A stretch of DNA of 64,000 bases, taken from the NCBI RefSeq assembly GCF_014651695.1, contig NZ_BMXJ01000002.1, positions 744,001-808,000 of the forward strand, written 5' to 3'. Of the stretch, positions 50,433-61,420 are shown piece by piece. Position 1 is the stretch's first letter, and the number at the start of each line of letters is the position of its first letter. The notes beneath the pieces are model-generated. The model was not told where the DNA came from, made no database searches, and saw only the letters and a list, made by a program, of their open reading frames with translations. The position numbers and the translations under genes were made by a program. The stretch is from Nocardiopsis terrae. Lineage in GTDB: Bacteria; Actinomycetota; Actinomycetes; Streptosporangiales; Streptosporangiaceae.

Positions 50433-52385
50433 ATGTCGACGGTCGAACCCGCTTCCGGCACCAACCAGGACCCCGAACCCGAGGTCGACGAACGCAGGGC
50501 ACGCCAGGTGGCCGAACAGGCCCGGGAGAGCGGCTGGAGCCAGCCCAGCTTCGCCAAGGAGCTGTACCTGGGCCGCCTGCGGCTGGACCTGATCCACCCC
50601 CTCACCGAACCCGACGAACCCTCCCGCCGACGCGGTGAGGCCTTCCTCGCCGAACTGCGGCGGGTGTGCGAGGGCATCGACCCCCAGCGGATCGAACTCC
50701 AGGAGCGCATCCCCGACGAGACCATCGCGGCCCTGCGCGAGGTCGGCGCGTTCGGAATGAAGATCCCCGCCGAGTACGGCGGACTCGGCCTCACCCAGGT
50801 CCACTACAACCGCGCCCTGATGCTGGTCGGCTCCGTCTCACCGGCGATCGGCGCCCTGCTCTCCGCGCACCAGTCCATCGGCGTCCCCCAACCGGTCGCC
50901 ATGTTCGGTACCGAGGAGCAGAGGAACACCTTCCTCCCCCGCTGCGCCGAAGGCGCGATCAGCGCGTTCCTGCTCACCGAACCGGACGTCGGCAGCGACC
51001 CGGCGCGGCTGCGCTGCACGGCCACGCCCGCGCAGGACGGTTCCGAGTACGTGCTGGACGGGGTCAAGCTGTGGACCACCAACGGCGTGGTCGCCGAGCT
51101 ACTCGTGGTGATGGCCCGCGTGCCCGAGGGCCCCGGCCACCGCGGCGGCGTCACGGCCTTCGTCGTCGAGGGCGACTCGGCCGGGATCACCGTGGAGCAC
51201 CGCAACCGCTTCATGGGGCTCAAGGGACTGGAGAACGGCGTCACCCGTCTGCACCGGGTGCGGGTACCCGCCGCCAACCGGATCGGCGAGGAGGGGCACG
51301 GGCTGCGGATCGCCCTGTCCACCCTCAACACCGGCCGCCTGTCCCTGCCCGCCATGTGCGCGGGCGGAGGCAAGTGGGCCACCAAGGTCGCCCGCGAGTG
51401 GGCCCGCGAACGCGTCCAGTGGGGGCGACCGGTGGGCCGACACGAGGAGGTGGCCAAGAAGCTCTCCTTCATCACCGCCACCACCTACGCCATGGAGGCC
51501 ATGCTGGACCTGTCCAGCCAGATGGCCGACGACAAGCGGCACGACATCCGCATCGAGGCCGCCATCGCCAAACTGTGGGCCTCGGAGATGGCGTACACGA
51601 TCGCCGACGAACTCGTCCAGGTCCGCGGCGGACGCGGTTTCGAGACCGCCGGATCCCTGGCCGCGCGCGGCGAGCGCGGGGTGCCCGCCGAGCAACTGCT
51701 GCGCGACCTGCGGATCAACCGGATCTTCGAGGGAAGCACGGAGATCATGCACCTCCTGATCGCCCGCGAGGCGGTGGACGCGCACCTGTCCGTGGCCGGG
51801 GACATCATCGACCCCGACACCAGCCGGTCCGACAAGGCACGCGCCGTGGCCCGGGCGAGCGGGTTCTATGCCAGGTGGCTGCCGACCCTCGTGGTCGGCC
51901 GGGGCCAGGTGCCCTCGGCCTTCGCGGAGTTCGGACCGCTCGCCGCCCACCTGCGCTTCGTCGAGCGCTCCTCGCGCAGGCTGGCCCGGTCCACGTTCTA
52001 CGCGATGTCGCGCTGGCAGGGGAAGATGGAGGTCAAACAGGGCTTCCTCGGGCGTGTGGTGGACATCGGCGCCGAACTGTTCGCGATGAGCGCCGTGGTC
52101 GTGCGCGCCCGCGCCGACACGGACGCGCACCCCGAGCGCGGCACCACCCCGTTCGAGCTGGCCGACGTGTTCTGCCACCAGGCCCGGCTCCGGATCGACA
52201 CCCTCTTCGAGGGGCTGTGGTCCAACACCGACGAGCTGGACGGCAAGCTCGCCCGCCGCCTGATGGACGACTCCTACACCTGGCTGGAGGAGGGCGTCCT
52301 GGACCCGTCGCTCCCCGGACCGCTGATCGCCCCGGCCGCGCCCGGCCCCTCCGAGAAGGAGGACCAGCACCGCCGGATGGGCTGA
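50433..52385 (+). CDS. Acyl-CoA dehydrogenase family protein, long form
   Basis: 650 residues from ATG at 50433 (a GTG 12 bp upstream is in frame). Residues about 70-460 form the FAD-dependent dehydrogenase fold: [56 protein letters not shown], and [20 protein letters not shown] with [16 protein letters not shown] carrying the expected catalytic Glu. The extra C-terminal 190 residues are helical ([20 protein letters not shown] and on), as in the long FadE-like actinobacterial subfamily. It introduces a 2,3-double bond in acyl-CoA. Substrate length unknown. Confidence 0.92.
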   Translation: MSTVEPASGTNQDPEPEVDERRARQVAEQARESGWSQPSFAKELYLGRLRLDLIHPLTEPDEPSRRRGEAFLAELRRVCEGIDPQRIELQERIPDETIAALREVGAFGMKIPAEYGGLGLTQVHYNRALMLVGSVSPAIGALLSAHQSIGVPQPVAMFGTEEQRNTFLPRCAEGAISAFLLTEPDVGSDPARLRCTATPAQDGSEYVLDGVKLWTTNGVVAELLVVMARVPEGPGHRGGVTAFVVEGDSAGITVEHRNRFMGLKGLENGVTRLHRVRVPAANRIGEEGHGLRIALSTLNTGRLSLPAMCAGGGKWATKVAREWARERVQWGRPVGRHEEVAKKLSFITATTYAMEAMLDLSSQMADDKRHDIRIEAAIAKLWASEMAYTIADELVQVRGGRGFETAGSLAARGERGVPAEQLLRDLRINRIFEGSTEIMHLLIAREAVDAHLSVAGDIIDPDTSRSDKARAVARASGFYARWLPTLVVGRGQVPSAFAEFGPLAAHLRFVERSSRRLARSTFYAMSRWQGKMEVKQGFLGRVVDIGAELFAMSAVVVRARADTDAHPERGTTPFELADVFCHQARLRIDTLFEGLWSNTDELDGKLARRLMDDSYTWLEEGVLDPSLPGPLIAPAAPGPSEKEDQHRRMG

Positions 52386-52443
52386 CTCCCGCCCCGGGGG
52401 TCCTGTTCCAGGGAATGTCGTCGGCTGGGCCTACGGTGATCAG

Positions 52444-53676
52444 ATGCCTGCACCGCACCCCCGCCGCGACGCGGAGTTCTCCCTGTCCCAGGCCCGTCGG
52501 ATCGCCCTGGCCGCCCAGGGCTTCCACGACCCGCGCCCCGGCTCCGGGCCCACACTCACCCATCTGGCGCGCGTCGTGCGCCGGGTGGGGTTGCTCCAGA
52601 TCGACAGCGTGAACGTGCTGGCCCGCAGTCAGTACCTGCCCGTGTTCGCCCGGTTGGGCGGCTACGATCCCGCGCTGCTGGACCGGGCCGCCACCACCGC
52701 GGCGGGCAACAGCCCGGCGCGGCTGGTCGAGTGCTGGGCGCACGAGGCGAGCCTGGTCCCGCCCGCGACCCACCGCCTCATGCGGTACCGCATGGAACGC
52801 AACCGCGCCCAGGAGCGGGTGGGGTGGATGAACGGCATCCGCGAGGACAGGCCCGAACTGGTCAAGGCGGTGCACGAGGAGGTGGCCCGGATCGGTCCGG
52901 CCACCGCCCGCGAGGTCGAGGCCGCCCTGGCCCACGACGCGCCGCGCGCCAAGGAGCACTGGGGTTGGAACTGGTCCGAGGTCAAGAAGTGCCTGGAGTA
53001 CCTGTTCTGGATCGGCGACCTCACCTCCAACGGCCGCAACAGCCAGTTCGAGCGCCGCTACGACCTGCCCGAACGCGTCCTGCCCGCCGAGGTGCACGCA
53101 CTGCCCCACCCCGCCCCGGAGGAGGCCCACCGCGAGCTGGTGGCGATCGCCGCCCGTGCCCACGGGATCGCCACCGAGCCCGACCTGCGCGACTACTTCC
53201 GGCTCAAGGGGAGCGAGTCCCGTGCCGCTGTCGCCGACCTCGTGGACTCCGGGGAACTCGTCCCGGCCACCGTGCGCGGCTGGGGCCGACCCGCCTACCT
53301 GCACAAGGACGCCCGCGTCCCCCGCCGGGTGGACGCCCGCGCCCTGCTGAGCCCCTTCGACTCACTGGTGTGGACGCGCGACCGCGCCGAGGAGCTGTTC
53401 GGTTTCCGGTACCGGCTGGAGATCTACGTGCCCGCCGCCAAGCGGGTGCACGGCTACTACGTGCTGCCGTTCCTGCTGGGCGAGGAGCTGGTGGCCCGGG
53501 TCGACCTCAAGGCCGACCGCGCCTCGGGCACCCTGCTCGCCCGCCGGGTCACCCTGGAGGAGGACGCCCCCGCCGAGACCGTGCCCGAACTGGTGGAGCA
53601 GCTGAAGGAGATGGCCGCCTGGCTGGGCCTGGAGAACGGCGTCGGCGGCGAGGGGCTGGACTCCCCCCGGAGGTGA
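52444..53676 (+). CDS. YcaQ/AlkX-like winged-helix DNA glycosylase (HTH_42 family)
   Basis: 410 residues. [16 protein letters not shown] and the catalytic-type QxD in [16 protein letters not shown] (about residues 57-72) are the family signature; [30 protein letters not shown]-like sequence (here [18 protein letters not shown]) and [21 protein letters not shown] complete the three tandem winged helices. Escherichia coli YcaQ unhooks interstrand crosslinks, and streptomycete AlkZ acts on azinomycin adducts. It could protect against an alkylating agent, but no biosynthetic cluster is near. Confidence 0.87.
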   Translation: MPAPHPRRDAEFSLSQARRIALAAQGFHDPRPGSGPTLTHLARVVRRVGLLQIDSVNVLARSQYLPVFARLGGYDPALLDRAATTAAGNSPARLVECWAHEASLVPPATHRLMRYRMERNRAQERVGWMNGIREDRPELVKAVHEEVARIGPATAREVEAALAHDAPRAKEHWGWNWSEVKKCLEYLFWIGDLTSNGRNSQFERRYDLPERVLPAEVHALPHPAPEEAHRELVAIAARAHGIATEPDLRDYFRLKGSESRAAVADLVDSGELVPATVRGWGRPAYLHKDARVPRRVDARALLSPFDSLVWTRDRAEELFGFRYRLEIYVPAAKRVHGYYVLPFLLGEELVARVDLKADRASGTLLARRVTLEEDAPAETVPELVEQLKEMAAWLGLENGVGGEGLDSPRR

Positions 53677-53726
53677 TCCGGAAAACGGCCCCGGATGCGC
53701 GGGCCGGGTCTGCCATGATCTGGTGC

Positions 53727-54371
53727 ATGCCAGAGATTCCAGACACGGCGAAGAGAGTGGCCCTCCTGCCCGGAGCCGCGACCCTGCTCCTGACCGCTGG
53801 TTGTGCCCAGGGCGAGGAGACGGACGAGGCGGCTCCCGAGGTGGAGGCCGCGGTGGAAACGGAGAAGACCGAGGAGCCGCAGCGGGAGTACACCTCCATC
53901 CCGGCCGACGGCGAGCTCGCCTGGCTCGTCCCCGAGGACCTTCCGGCGTGGACGGACAGCGGGGGCGGCGAAGAGGGGCTGGCGGTCTTCGTCCGGGACG
54001 GGTGCAGCGTCACCCTCAACCTCATGGAGGGGCACGCCAAGCAGTCCGAGGAACTGGACCGCAGCCCCCAGGACAGCGCGCTGCTGTGGCTCACGGTCCC
54101 GGGGGACGTGTTCGGCGACGATCTGACCGACACCCCGATCACCCCGCTCGACCCGGTCGAGGTCCCCACCGACGACGGGGAGAGCGTGGAGTTCACCGCC
54201 GTGGAGACGGTGAACGAGGAGACGGACGCCGGTTCCCGGGCCGGAGTCCTCTGGCACGGCGACGACGAACTCCGCTTCGCCCAGTCCTGCGGTATGCCCG
54301 CCGGCGCCTGGGAGGACGGCCAGGAGCACGTGGACGCCTTCCTCGACGATCTGTTGGTGACGGTCCCCTGA
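53727..54371 (+). CDS. Lipoprotein of unknown function
   Basis: 214 residues from the ATG at 53727 (another in-frame ATG lies 12 bp upstream). A lipobox LTAGC with Cys 26 follows a short hydrophobic stretch LLPGAATLLLTAG. An acidic linker (EETDEAAPEVEAAVETEKTE) leads to a globular domain with two further Cys (VRDGCSVTLN, FAQSCGMPAG) that may form a disulfide. VEFTAVETVNEETDAGSRAG resembles actinobacterial secreted lipoproteins of no known role. CATGAT seven bases before the start hints at leaderless expression. Confidence 0.75.
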   Translation: MPEIPDTAKRVALLPGAATLLLTAGCAQGEETDEAAPEVEAAVETEKTEEPQREYTSIPADGELAWLVPEDLPAWTDSGGGEEGLAVFVRDGCSVTLNLMEGHAKQSEELDRSPQDSALLWLTVPGDVFGDDLTDTPITPLDPVEVPTDDGESVEFTAVETVNEETDAGSRAGVLWHGDDELRFAQSCGMPAGAWEDGQEHVDAFLDDLLVTVP

Positions 54372-54387
54372 GACGGAACGTGACGCT

Positions 54388-54449
54388 GGGCCGCGCCCCG
54401 GGTCCGGGGTGCGGCCCGGTGCTCGGGGCCCGGGGTCAGACGCGCTCGA
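54388..54449. repeat. Direct repeat, distal copy: thiolase 3' end plus terminator, fused to vapC
   Basis: 62 bp that align with 55269-55336 with three substitutions and one 6-bp difference. It includes a GC-rich terminator hairpin (GGTCCGGGGTGCGGCCCGGT region) and continues into the last codons of vapC (Glu-Arg-Val-stop), which match the last codons of the thiolase gene. Confidence 0.92.
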
Positions 54450-54912
54450 CGCGGGGGCCGTACGGAGAGGTCTCCTCCGGCAGCGGGGAGAAGCCCTCCA
54501 TCGCCGCGGCGGCACGCAGGTTCTTGTCGAAGACCGCGCATGAGGTACATCCCGGGTCGGCCGACCGAACGGCCTTGGCGGAGGCGAGCTGCACGGCGTC
54601 GTAAGCTCTCAGGCCGTGCACCGCCGTCAGCCGAACCGCCTCCTCCAGGATCTCGGCTGTGACCCTGACCGCTGAGAGGCGCCGCTCCTCACCGGGGGCG
54701 CCGAAGTAGTCGGCCTCGAACTCGGCCACCAGGACCCGCGTGTCCTCGGCGCCCAGTTCCCCCATCCTGTGTTTGCGCCAGAGGGCGGCGGGGACTTCGA
54801 CCCTGGTCATCTGCGACACCACCAGCGGCTGCGCCAGGTCCCGGACGGCCTGGCTGCCGTACTCGTCCGCGTACAGCTTGACCACAGCGGACGTGTCGGC
54901 GAAAACGCTCAT
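54436..54912 (-). CDS. vapC: PIN-domain toxin of the VapC family
   Basis: 158 residues, start in an ATGA overlap with vapB. PIN-domain acidic residues: Asp6 (MSVFADTSAVVKLY), Glu39 (RVEVPAALW), Asp in LRAYDAVQLASA and Asp in CAVFDKNLRAA. VapC toxins are Mg-dependent RNases that cut tRNA or rRNA. The C-terminus YGPRVERV ends in the same Glu-Arg-Val-stop DNA as the neighbouring thiolase, within a duplicated segment, so the tail appears to have been acquired from that gene. Longer than many VapCs (about 130-140). Confidence 0.92.
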   Translation of the reverse strand: MSVFADTSAVVKLYADEYGSQAVRDLAQPLVVSQMTRVEVPAALWRKHRMGELGAEDTRVLVAEFEADYFGAPGEERRLSAVRVTAEILEEAVRLTAVHGLRAYDAVQLASAKAVRSADPGCTSCAVFDKNLRAAAAMEGFSPLPEETSPYGPRVERV

Positions 54913-55205
54913 TCGCGCCCTTCCGCCACGAGGTCCTCCAGCTGGGTTCCCCCGCCCGCCGCCCGGCGGGCCCTCTCGACGGCCTCACGGCTGGGGCGGG
55001 AGCGCTGGGTACCCGAGGAGTCCAGCAGCCCGGCCTGCGCGAGCTTGGCACGGACGGCCCGTGCCTCGTCGCCCTCCAGGTCCGGGTCGGTCACCGCCCG
55101 CATCACCCGGGTCACGTACTCGTTCAGGCTGACACCGCGGCGTTCGGCAGAGCACTTGACCCTGCGCATCAGCTCTTCTTCGGCTCTCCACGTCATCTGA
55201 CTCAT
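54909..55205 (-). CDS. vapB: Antitoxin of the VapB family (ribbon-helix-helix)
   Basis: 98 residues. The N-terminal half TWRAEEELMRRVKCSAERRG, VSLNEYVTRVMRAVTD is a ribbon-helix-helix DNA-binding fold; the C-terminal half with GGTQLEDLVAEGRE wraps the toxin. A -10 TAGGCT lies only six bases before the ATG and there is no Shine-Dalgarno, so the operon mRNA is probably leaderless. It lies downstream of the thiolase gene on the same strand. Confidence 0.9.
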   Translation of the reverse strand: MSQMTWRAEEELMRRVKCSAERRGVSLNEYVTRVMRAVTDPDLEGDEARAVRAKLAQAGLLDSSGTQRSRPSREAVERARRAAGGGTQLEDLVAEGRE

Positions 55206-55211
55206 GACCGC

Positions 55212-55240
55212 AGCCTAGATGCATGCATGCCTGCAGGCAA
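55212..55240 (-). promoter_or_regulatory. vapBC promoter and operator
   Basis: -35 TTGCCT (55240-55235) and -10 TAGGCT (55217-55212) have a 17-bp spacer. The spacer is made of overlapping dyads (GCATGCATGC, and CCTGCAGG extending into the -35), the likely VapB operator. Confidence 0.75.
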
Positions 55241-55268
55241 GAGTTTTCCCCGCAACCGGCACGGCGCC

Positions 55269-55336
55269 GGGCCGCACCCCGGATCCGGGGTGCGGCCCGG
55301 TGTTCGGGGCCCGGGGTCCGGGTCAGACGCGCTCGA
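55269..55336. repeat. Direct repeat, proximal copy: thiolase 3' end and terminator
   Basis: 68 bp covering the last codons and stop of the thiolase gene and its GC-rich hairpin (ACCCCGGATCCGGGGT region and GGGCCCGGGG). 59 of 62 positions match the copy at 54388-54449, apart from a 6-bp TCCGGG difference. Confidence 0.92.
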
Positions 55337-56465
55337 TGATGGTCACGTTGGCCTGGCCGCCGCCCTCGCACATGGTCTGGAGGCCGTAGCGGCCGCCGGT
55401 GCGGTGCAGCTCGTTGACCAGCTTGGTCATCAGGACGGAACCGGTGGCGCCCAGCGGGTGGCCCAGGGCGATGGCGCCGCCGTTCGGGTTGACCTTGGCC
55501 GGGTCCGCGCCGAGCTCGTCGATCCAGGACATCGGGACCGGGGCGAAGGCCTCGTTGATCTCGGTGACGTCGATGTCGTCGATGCTCAGGCCCGCCTTCT
55601 CCAGGGCGATCCTGGTGGCCGGAATCGGGGCGGTGAGCATGTAGACCGGGTCGTCGCCGACCAGCGACAGCTGGACGACGCGGGCCAGCGGGGTCAGGTT
55701 GTGCTGCTCCACCGCGCGCTCGGAGGCGATGAGCAGCGCGCCGGCGCCCACGGAGACCTGGCTGGCGACCGCGGCGGTGAGCTCCCAGTCCTCGCGCAGC
55801 GGCCTGAGCCCGGCCATCTTCTCCAGGGTGGTGTCGGGGCGGATGCCCTCGTCCCCGCCCACCCCGGCGATCGGGGCGATCTGGGAGTCGAAGTAACCGG
55901 CCTCCTGCGCGGCGGCGGCGCGCTTGTGGCTCTCCAGCGCGAACTCCTCCAGCTGCTCGCGCTTGTAGCCCCACTTCTCACACATGAGCTGGGCGCCGCG
56001 GAACTGGGAGATCTCCTGGAAGCCGTACCGCTCGATCCAGCCCTCGCCGTACAGCGGGAGGTCGTTGTCCACGGCGAACTGGACGTTGGCGCCCATGGGG
56101 ACCATGCCCATGTTCTCCACACCGGTCGCCACCACCAGGTCCTGGGTGCCGGACATGACGCCCTGTGCGGCGAAGTGGATGGACTGCTGGGAGGAGCCGC
56201 ACTGGCGGTCGATGGTGACGCCGGGGACGGTCTCGGGAAGGCCGGCGGACAGCCACGCGGTGCGGGCCAGGTCCAGGGCCTGCGGACCGGCCTGGCTGAC
56301 GACGCCCATGATGACGTCCTCGACCGCCGCCGGGTCGACCCCGGTGCGCTCGACGAGCTCCTTGAGGACGTGCGCCCCCAGGTCCGCCGGGTGCACGGCG
56401 GCCAGCGCACCCTTCTTCGTGCCGACGGGGGTGCGTACTGCTCCGACGATGTAGGCCTCGGCCAC
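55323..56465 (-). CDS. Acetyl-CoA acetyltransferase (thiolase)
   Basis: 380 residues from the GTG at 56465, which has GGAGG five bases upstream. AYIVGAVRTPVGTKKGAL begins the thiolase fold. The nucleophile Cys is in TIDRQCGSSQQSIHFAAQ; INEAFAPVP and GGAIALGHPLGATGSV carry the catalytic His, and TMCEGGGQANVTII the second Cys. It either cleaves 3-ketoacyl-CoA in beta-oxidation or condenses acetyl-CoA. A 19-bp operator overlapping its -10 is shared with the acyl-CoA dehydrogenase at 58.9 kb, which favours degradation. Confidence 0.94.
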   Translation of the reverse strand: MAEAYIVGAVRTPVGTKKGALAAVHPADLGAHVLKELVERTGVDPAAVEDVIMGVVSQAGPQALDLARTAWLSAGLPETVPGVTIDRQCGSSQQSIHFAAQGVMSGTQDLVVATGVENMGMVPMGANVQFAVDNDLPLYGEGWIERYGFQEISQFRGAQLMCEKWGYKREQLEEFALESHKRAAAAQEAGYFDSQIAPIAGVGGDEGIRPDTTLEKMAGLRPLREDWELTAAVASQVSVGAGALLIASERAVEQHNLTPLARVVQLSLVGDDPVYMLTAPIPATRIALEKAGLSIDDIDVTEINEAFAPVPMSWIDELGADPAKVNPNGGAIALGHPLGATGSVLMTKLVNELHRTGGRYGLQTMCEGGGQANVTIIERV

Positions 56466-56503
56466 GGGGTCCTCCAAGGGGCGTGGAATGTGACGTCCTG
56501 CTG

Positions 56504-56522
56504 AACCGAACTGTATTCGGTT
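56504..56522 (-). promoter_or_regulatory. Thiolase operator AACCGAAC-TGT-ATTCGGTT
   Basis: A 19-bp dyad (7 of 8 arm positions paired). It overlaps the -10 TACAGT (56515-56510) of a promoter with -35 TTGCCA (56537-56532) and 16-bp spacer. The same dyad lies at 58804-58822. Confidence 0.7.
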
Positions 56523-56619
56523 TTGGCTTCCTGGCAAGACCCCGCCCCCCGCCTTACGGGCCCCCGCCCAGTTCAGCGCGGTGTTCCCGGCTCGGAAGGC
56601 CCACCGCGGCGACGCTGCC

Positions 56620-58722
<2,103 letters not shown>

Positions 58723-58798
58723 CTAGGAACCCGACCCTGCCAGACCACCGGGAACCGCCCATCCGACCAGGAACTTTGCCCCGGCTTGCCCCCGTCTC

Positions 58799-58827
58799 TT
58801 CAAAACCGAATTCGATTCGGTTACCGT
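58799..58827 (+). promoter_or_regulatory. Promoter and operator of the acyl-CoA dehydrogenase gene
   Basis: -35 TTCAAA (58799-58804) and -10 TACCGT (58822-58827) with a 17-bp spacer. The spacer is filled by the perfect 8-3-8 dyad AACCGAATTCGATTCGGTT (58804-58822), nearly identical to the thiolase operator. A TetR- or GntR-type repressor of lipid use is likely. Confidence 0.78.
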
Positions 58828-58868
58828 GTGGGAACACCAGTGATCCCCGACACCCTCCGGAGCAGCGC

Positions 58869-60011
58869 ATGAAGCGGGAACTCTTCGACGCCGACCACGA
58901 CCTCTTCCGCGAATCGGTGGCCGAGTTCCTCAAGAGGGACGTGGCTCCCTTCCACGACCAGTGGGAGAAGGACGGCATCGTGCCCCGCGAGGTGTGGGTC
59001 AGGGCGGGCCGGGTCGGCCTCCTCGGTCACGGTGTCCCAGAGGAGTTCGGCGGCACCGGGCTGCACGACTACCGTTACAACCAGATCGTCAACGAGGAGA
59101 TCTGCCGAGCACACGCCAGCGGGCTGGGCATCACCCTGCAGAACGACGTGATGGCGCCGTACATGGTGGGGCTGACCAACGACGAACAGAAGGGGCGCTG
59201 GCTGCCCGGCTTCGCCAGCGGCGAGCTCATCACCGCCATCGCGATGACCGAACCCGGCACCGGCAGCGACCTCCAGGGGATCAGGACCTCCGCGGTCCGC
59301 GACGGGGACGAGTTCGTCCTCAACGGCAGCAAGACCTTCATCACCAACGGCATCAACGCCGACCTGGTGATCGTGGTCTGCCAGACCGACCCCGAGGCCG
59401 GGGCGCAGGGCTTCTCACTCCTCGCCGTGGAGCGGGACATGCCCGGCTTCGACCGGGGCCGCAACCTCGACAAGATCGGCATGAAGGCCCAGGACACCGC
59501 CGAGCTGTTCTTCGACAACGTGCGCGTCCCGGCCGCCAACCTGATCGGCACCGAGGGCCAGGGCTTCATCCACCTGCTCCAGAACCTTCCCCAGGAACGG
59601 CTGTCCATCGCCACCTGTGCGGTCGCCTCGGCCGACCAGATGCTCCAGCACACCATCGACTACTGCCGGGAGCGCACCGCCTTCGGCCGTTCGATCGGGC
59701 GCTTCCAGAACACCCGTTTCGTCCTGGCCGAGTTGGCGACCGAGGTGGACCTGGGCCGCACCTACGTCGACCGGGGCGTCGAGCTGCTCAACAAGGGTGA
59801 ACTGACCGTCGAGGACGCCGCCAAGGCCAAGTGGTGGACCACCGAGATGTGCAACCGGGTCATGGATCGGTGCCTTCAGCTTCACGGCGGGTACGGGTAC
59901 ATGATGGAATACCCCGTGGCACGGGCATGGCAGGACACCCGGGTCCAGACGATCTACGGTGGCACCACCGAAATCATGAAGGAGATCGTGGGCCGGGGCC
60001 TGGGCCTGTAA
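58869..60011 (+). CDS. Acyl-CoA dehydrogenase
   Basis: 380 residues from ATG with CCGGAG upstream; standard length. Blocks: GLLGHGVPEEFGGTGLHDYR, AIAMTEPGTGSDLQGIRTSA (FAD/substrate loop), NGSKTFITNGINADLVIVV, ERTAFGRSIGRFQNTRF and LQLHGGYGYMMEYPVARAW. The catalytic Glu lies in IYGGTTEIMKEIVGRGL. It oxidises acyl-CoA to 2-enoyl-CoA and passes electrons to ETF. It shares a palindromic operator with the thiolase gene on the other side of the transporter, so these two are probably co-regulated. Confidence 0.95.
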   Translation: MKRELFDADHDLFRESVAEFLKRDVAPFHDQWEKDGIVPREVWVRAGRVGLLGHGVPEEFGGTGLHDYRYNQIVNEEICRAHASGLGITLQNDVMAPYMVGLTNDEQKGRWLPGFASGELITAIAMTEPGTGSDLQGIRTSAVRDGDEFVLNGSKTFITNGINADLVIVVCQTDPEAGAQGFSLLAVERDMPGFDRGRNLDKIGMKAQDTAELFFDNVRVPAANLIGTEGQGFIHLLQNLPQERLSIATCAVASADQMLQHTIDYCRERTAFGRSIGRFQNTRFVLAELATEVDLGRTYVDRGVELLNKGELTVEDAAKAKWWTTEMCNRVMDRCLQLHGGYGYMMEYPVARAWQDTRVQTIYGGTTEIMKEIVGRGLGL

Positions 60012-60051
60012 GGGCGTGTAGGACCTCCCCCAACCCCGAAGGGTCCGGATC

Positions 60052-60219
60052 ATGAGCGGAGCGTGGGACGGCCTCATCGTGATGGGGCTGCTGGTGGTAC
60101 TGCTCGTCATCGCCGTGCGCAAGCTCCGGCCGAGGATCCATATCCCCTGGGCGACCAGCGGCATCGTGGTCTTCTTCATCTTCGTCTGCCTGCTGCTGTG
60201 GGCCTGGTCCAACCGCTGA
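60052..60219 (+). CDS. Small two-TM membrane protein (55 residues)
   Basis: Starts at an ATG 40 bp after the dehydrogenase stop; the upstream GAAGGGTCC may act as ribosome binding site. The product has two hydrophobic helices, GLIVMGLLVVLLVIAV and SGIVVFFIFVCLLLWAW, joined by a basic loop RKLRPRIHIP. A terminator hairpin follows, which supports a real transcript end here. No family recognised. Confidence 0.65.
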   Translation: MSGAWDGLIVMGLLVVLLVIAVRKLRPRIHIPWATSGIVVFFIFVCLLLWAWSNR

Positions 60220-60229
60220 ACCCACACCG

Positions 60230-60261
60230 AAGGCCCGCCGCCCCGAGGGGTGGCGGGCCTT
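60230..60261 (+). terminator. Terminator after the small membrane protein gene
   Basis: AAGGCCCGCC pairs with GGCGGGCCTT; the 12-nt loop contains a further CCCC/GGGG pairing. It begins 11 bp after the stop. Confidence 0.75.
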
Positions 60262-60351
60262 GACGGCGCCCGGAGGGAGAGCTGGGCCCGGTGGACGGTC
60301 CGAAGGCGGGTAAGGACCGGACGGCCGGACCCGGCCGTGGTGGTCAGGGGA

Positions 60352-61155
60352 TCAGGGGGCGTACGGGGCGAAGTCGACGCCGTCGGGGAGCGCCCTGGCC
60401 AGGGCGCCACCGAACCGGTCGTCCCTGAGGTCGAGCTGGGCCGACCCGTAGTCGGCCGTCACGAAGACGTCCCGGACGCCCTCGGGATAGCCCTCCCAGC
60501 CCACCAGGTCCGGGTACTGCCACTCACCGTGGTGGTTCTCCGGCGGGTCGTCGTGAGGGGCGGCGAACCGGAAGGCGTGGGTCGAGAGGCCGTCCTTGTG
60601 GTAGACGATCTTGGGGTGGGTGCCCTCCCACAGGACGTCCTCGGCGGCCCGGGTGTCGTAGTCGCCGTGGGCGGAGGCGGACACGTACCGGGCCTCGTCG
60701 TCGAGCACCCACACGACGACGTGTTCCAGGTCGTGCCGGTGGCCGCAGCAACCGGGCAGGACCTGGTCCTTCTCGAAGTAGAGCGCGTACATGTAGGCGC
60801 ACCACCCGCTGCCGTCACAGCTGGCACGGGAATAGGAATTGGTGTTGTCCAGGTCGGACCGGTCCCGGCAGTTTCCGTTCAACGCCCCCGAGGTCTTGAG
60901 CCCTCCGGCGACACTTCCGCCCGGACCGACAGCCGGGGTGGAATAGCAACCGTCCGTGTCGTAGTCGAAGGCGGGCTGCCATTTCGCCTCGGCCTCGGAC
61001 GAATTCGCAGGAAGAGCGGGGGGAGGCGCCGCGAAGGCCGGGGTGGCGAGTGCGATCACCAGGCCTAGCGCCCCGAGGAGGGAGACACCACCGCGCAGAC
61101 CGGACCCCAACAGGGAACGACTGGATCCCGAGGACCTATCGGGACTTTGTTCCAT
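60352..61155 (-). CDS. Secreted NPP1-family (necrosis-inducing, NLP) protein
   Basis: 267 residues from the ATG at 61155 (another at 61218 in frame). The signal peptide has a long Ser/Arg-rich n-region, then GVSLLGALGLVIALATPAFA with cleavage after AFA. The mature domain has the NLP heptapeptide-like GHRHDLEHVVVW (consensus GHRHDWE, with Leu for Trp), plus KWQPAFDYDTDGCYSTPAV and GWCAYMYALYFEKDQV. NLPs bind sphingolipid head groups and can lyse eudicot membranes; many actinobacterial members have no known activity. Several Cys pairs are likely disulfides. Confidence 0.88.
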   Translation of the reverse strand: MEQSPDRSSGSSRSLLGSGLRGGVSLLGALGLVIALATPAFAAPPPALPANSSEAEAKWQPAFDYDTDGCYSTPAVGPGGSVAGGLKTSGALNGNCRDRSDLDNTNSYSRASCDGSGWCAYMYALYFEKDQVLPGCCGHRHDLEHVVVWVLDDEARYVSASAHGDYDTRAAEDVLWEGTHPKIVYHKDGLSTHAFRFAAPHDDPPENHHGEWQYPDLVGWEGYPEGVRDVFVTADYGSAQLDLRDDRFGGALARALPDGVDFAPYAP

Positions 61156-61420
61156 GAAGGGATCCGGGGAACCCGGAACCGATTTCAAACCCCCGGAAGA
61201 CAATGCACGCACCACCATTCGAGCAGCCGGATCGACCCTTTACCACTGGATAAAGTAACCAGCCGACTACAGGCGAGCAAGGAGGGTTCGCTGCATTTTT
61301 TTTCGCAGGCCGAAACGGGTTTACGGCGGCACGGTCCCCGACCAGGGAAAAGGACCCGGAACGGAGCGGCCGGCCTCGGATGACGACGAAGGAGGGGGCG
61401 CGGCCCGGCGGGGCCGCCGC

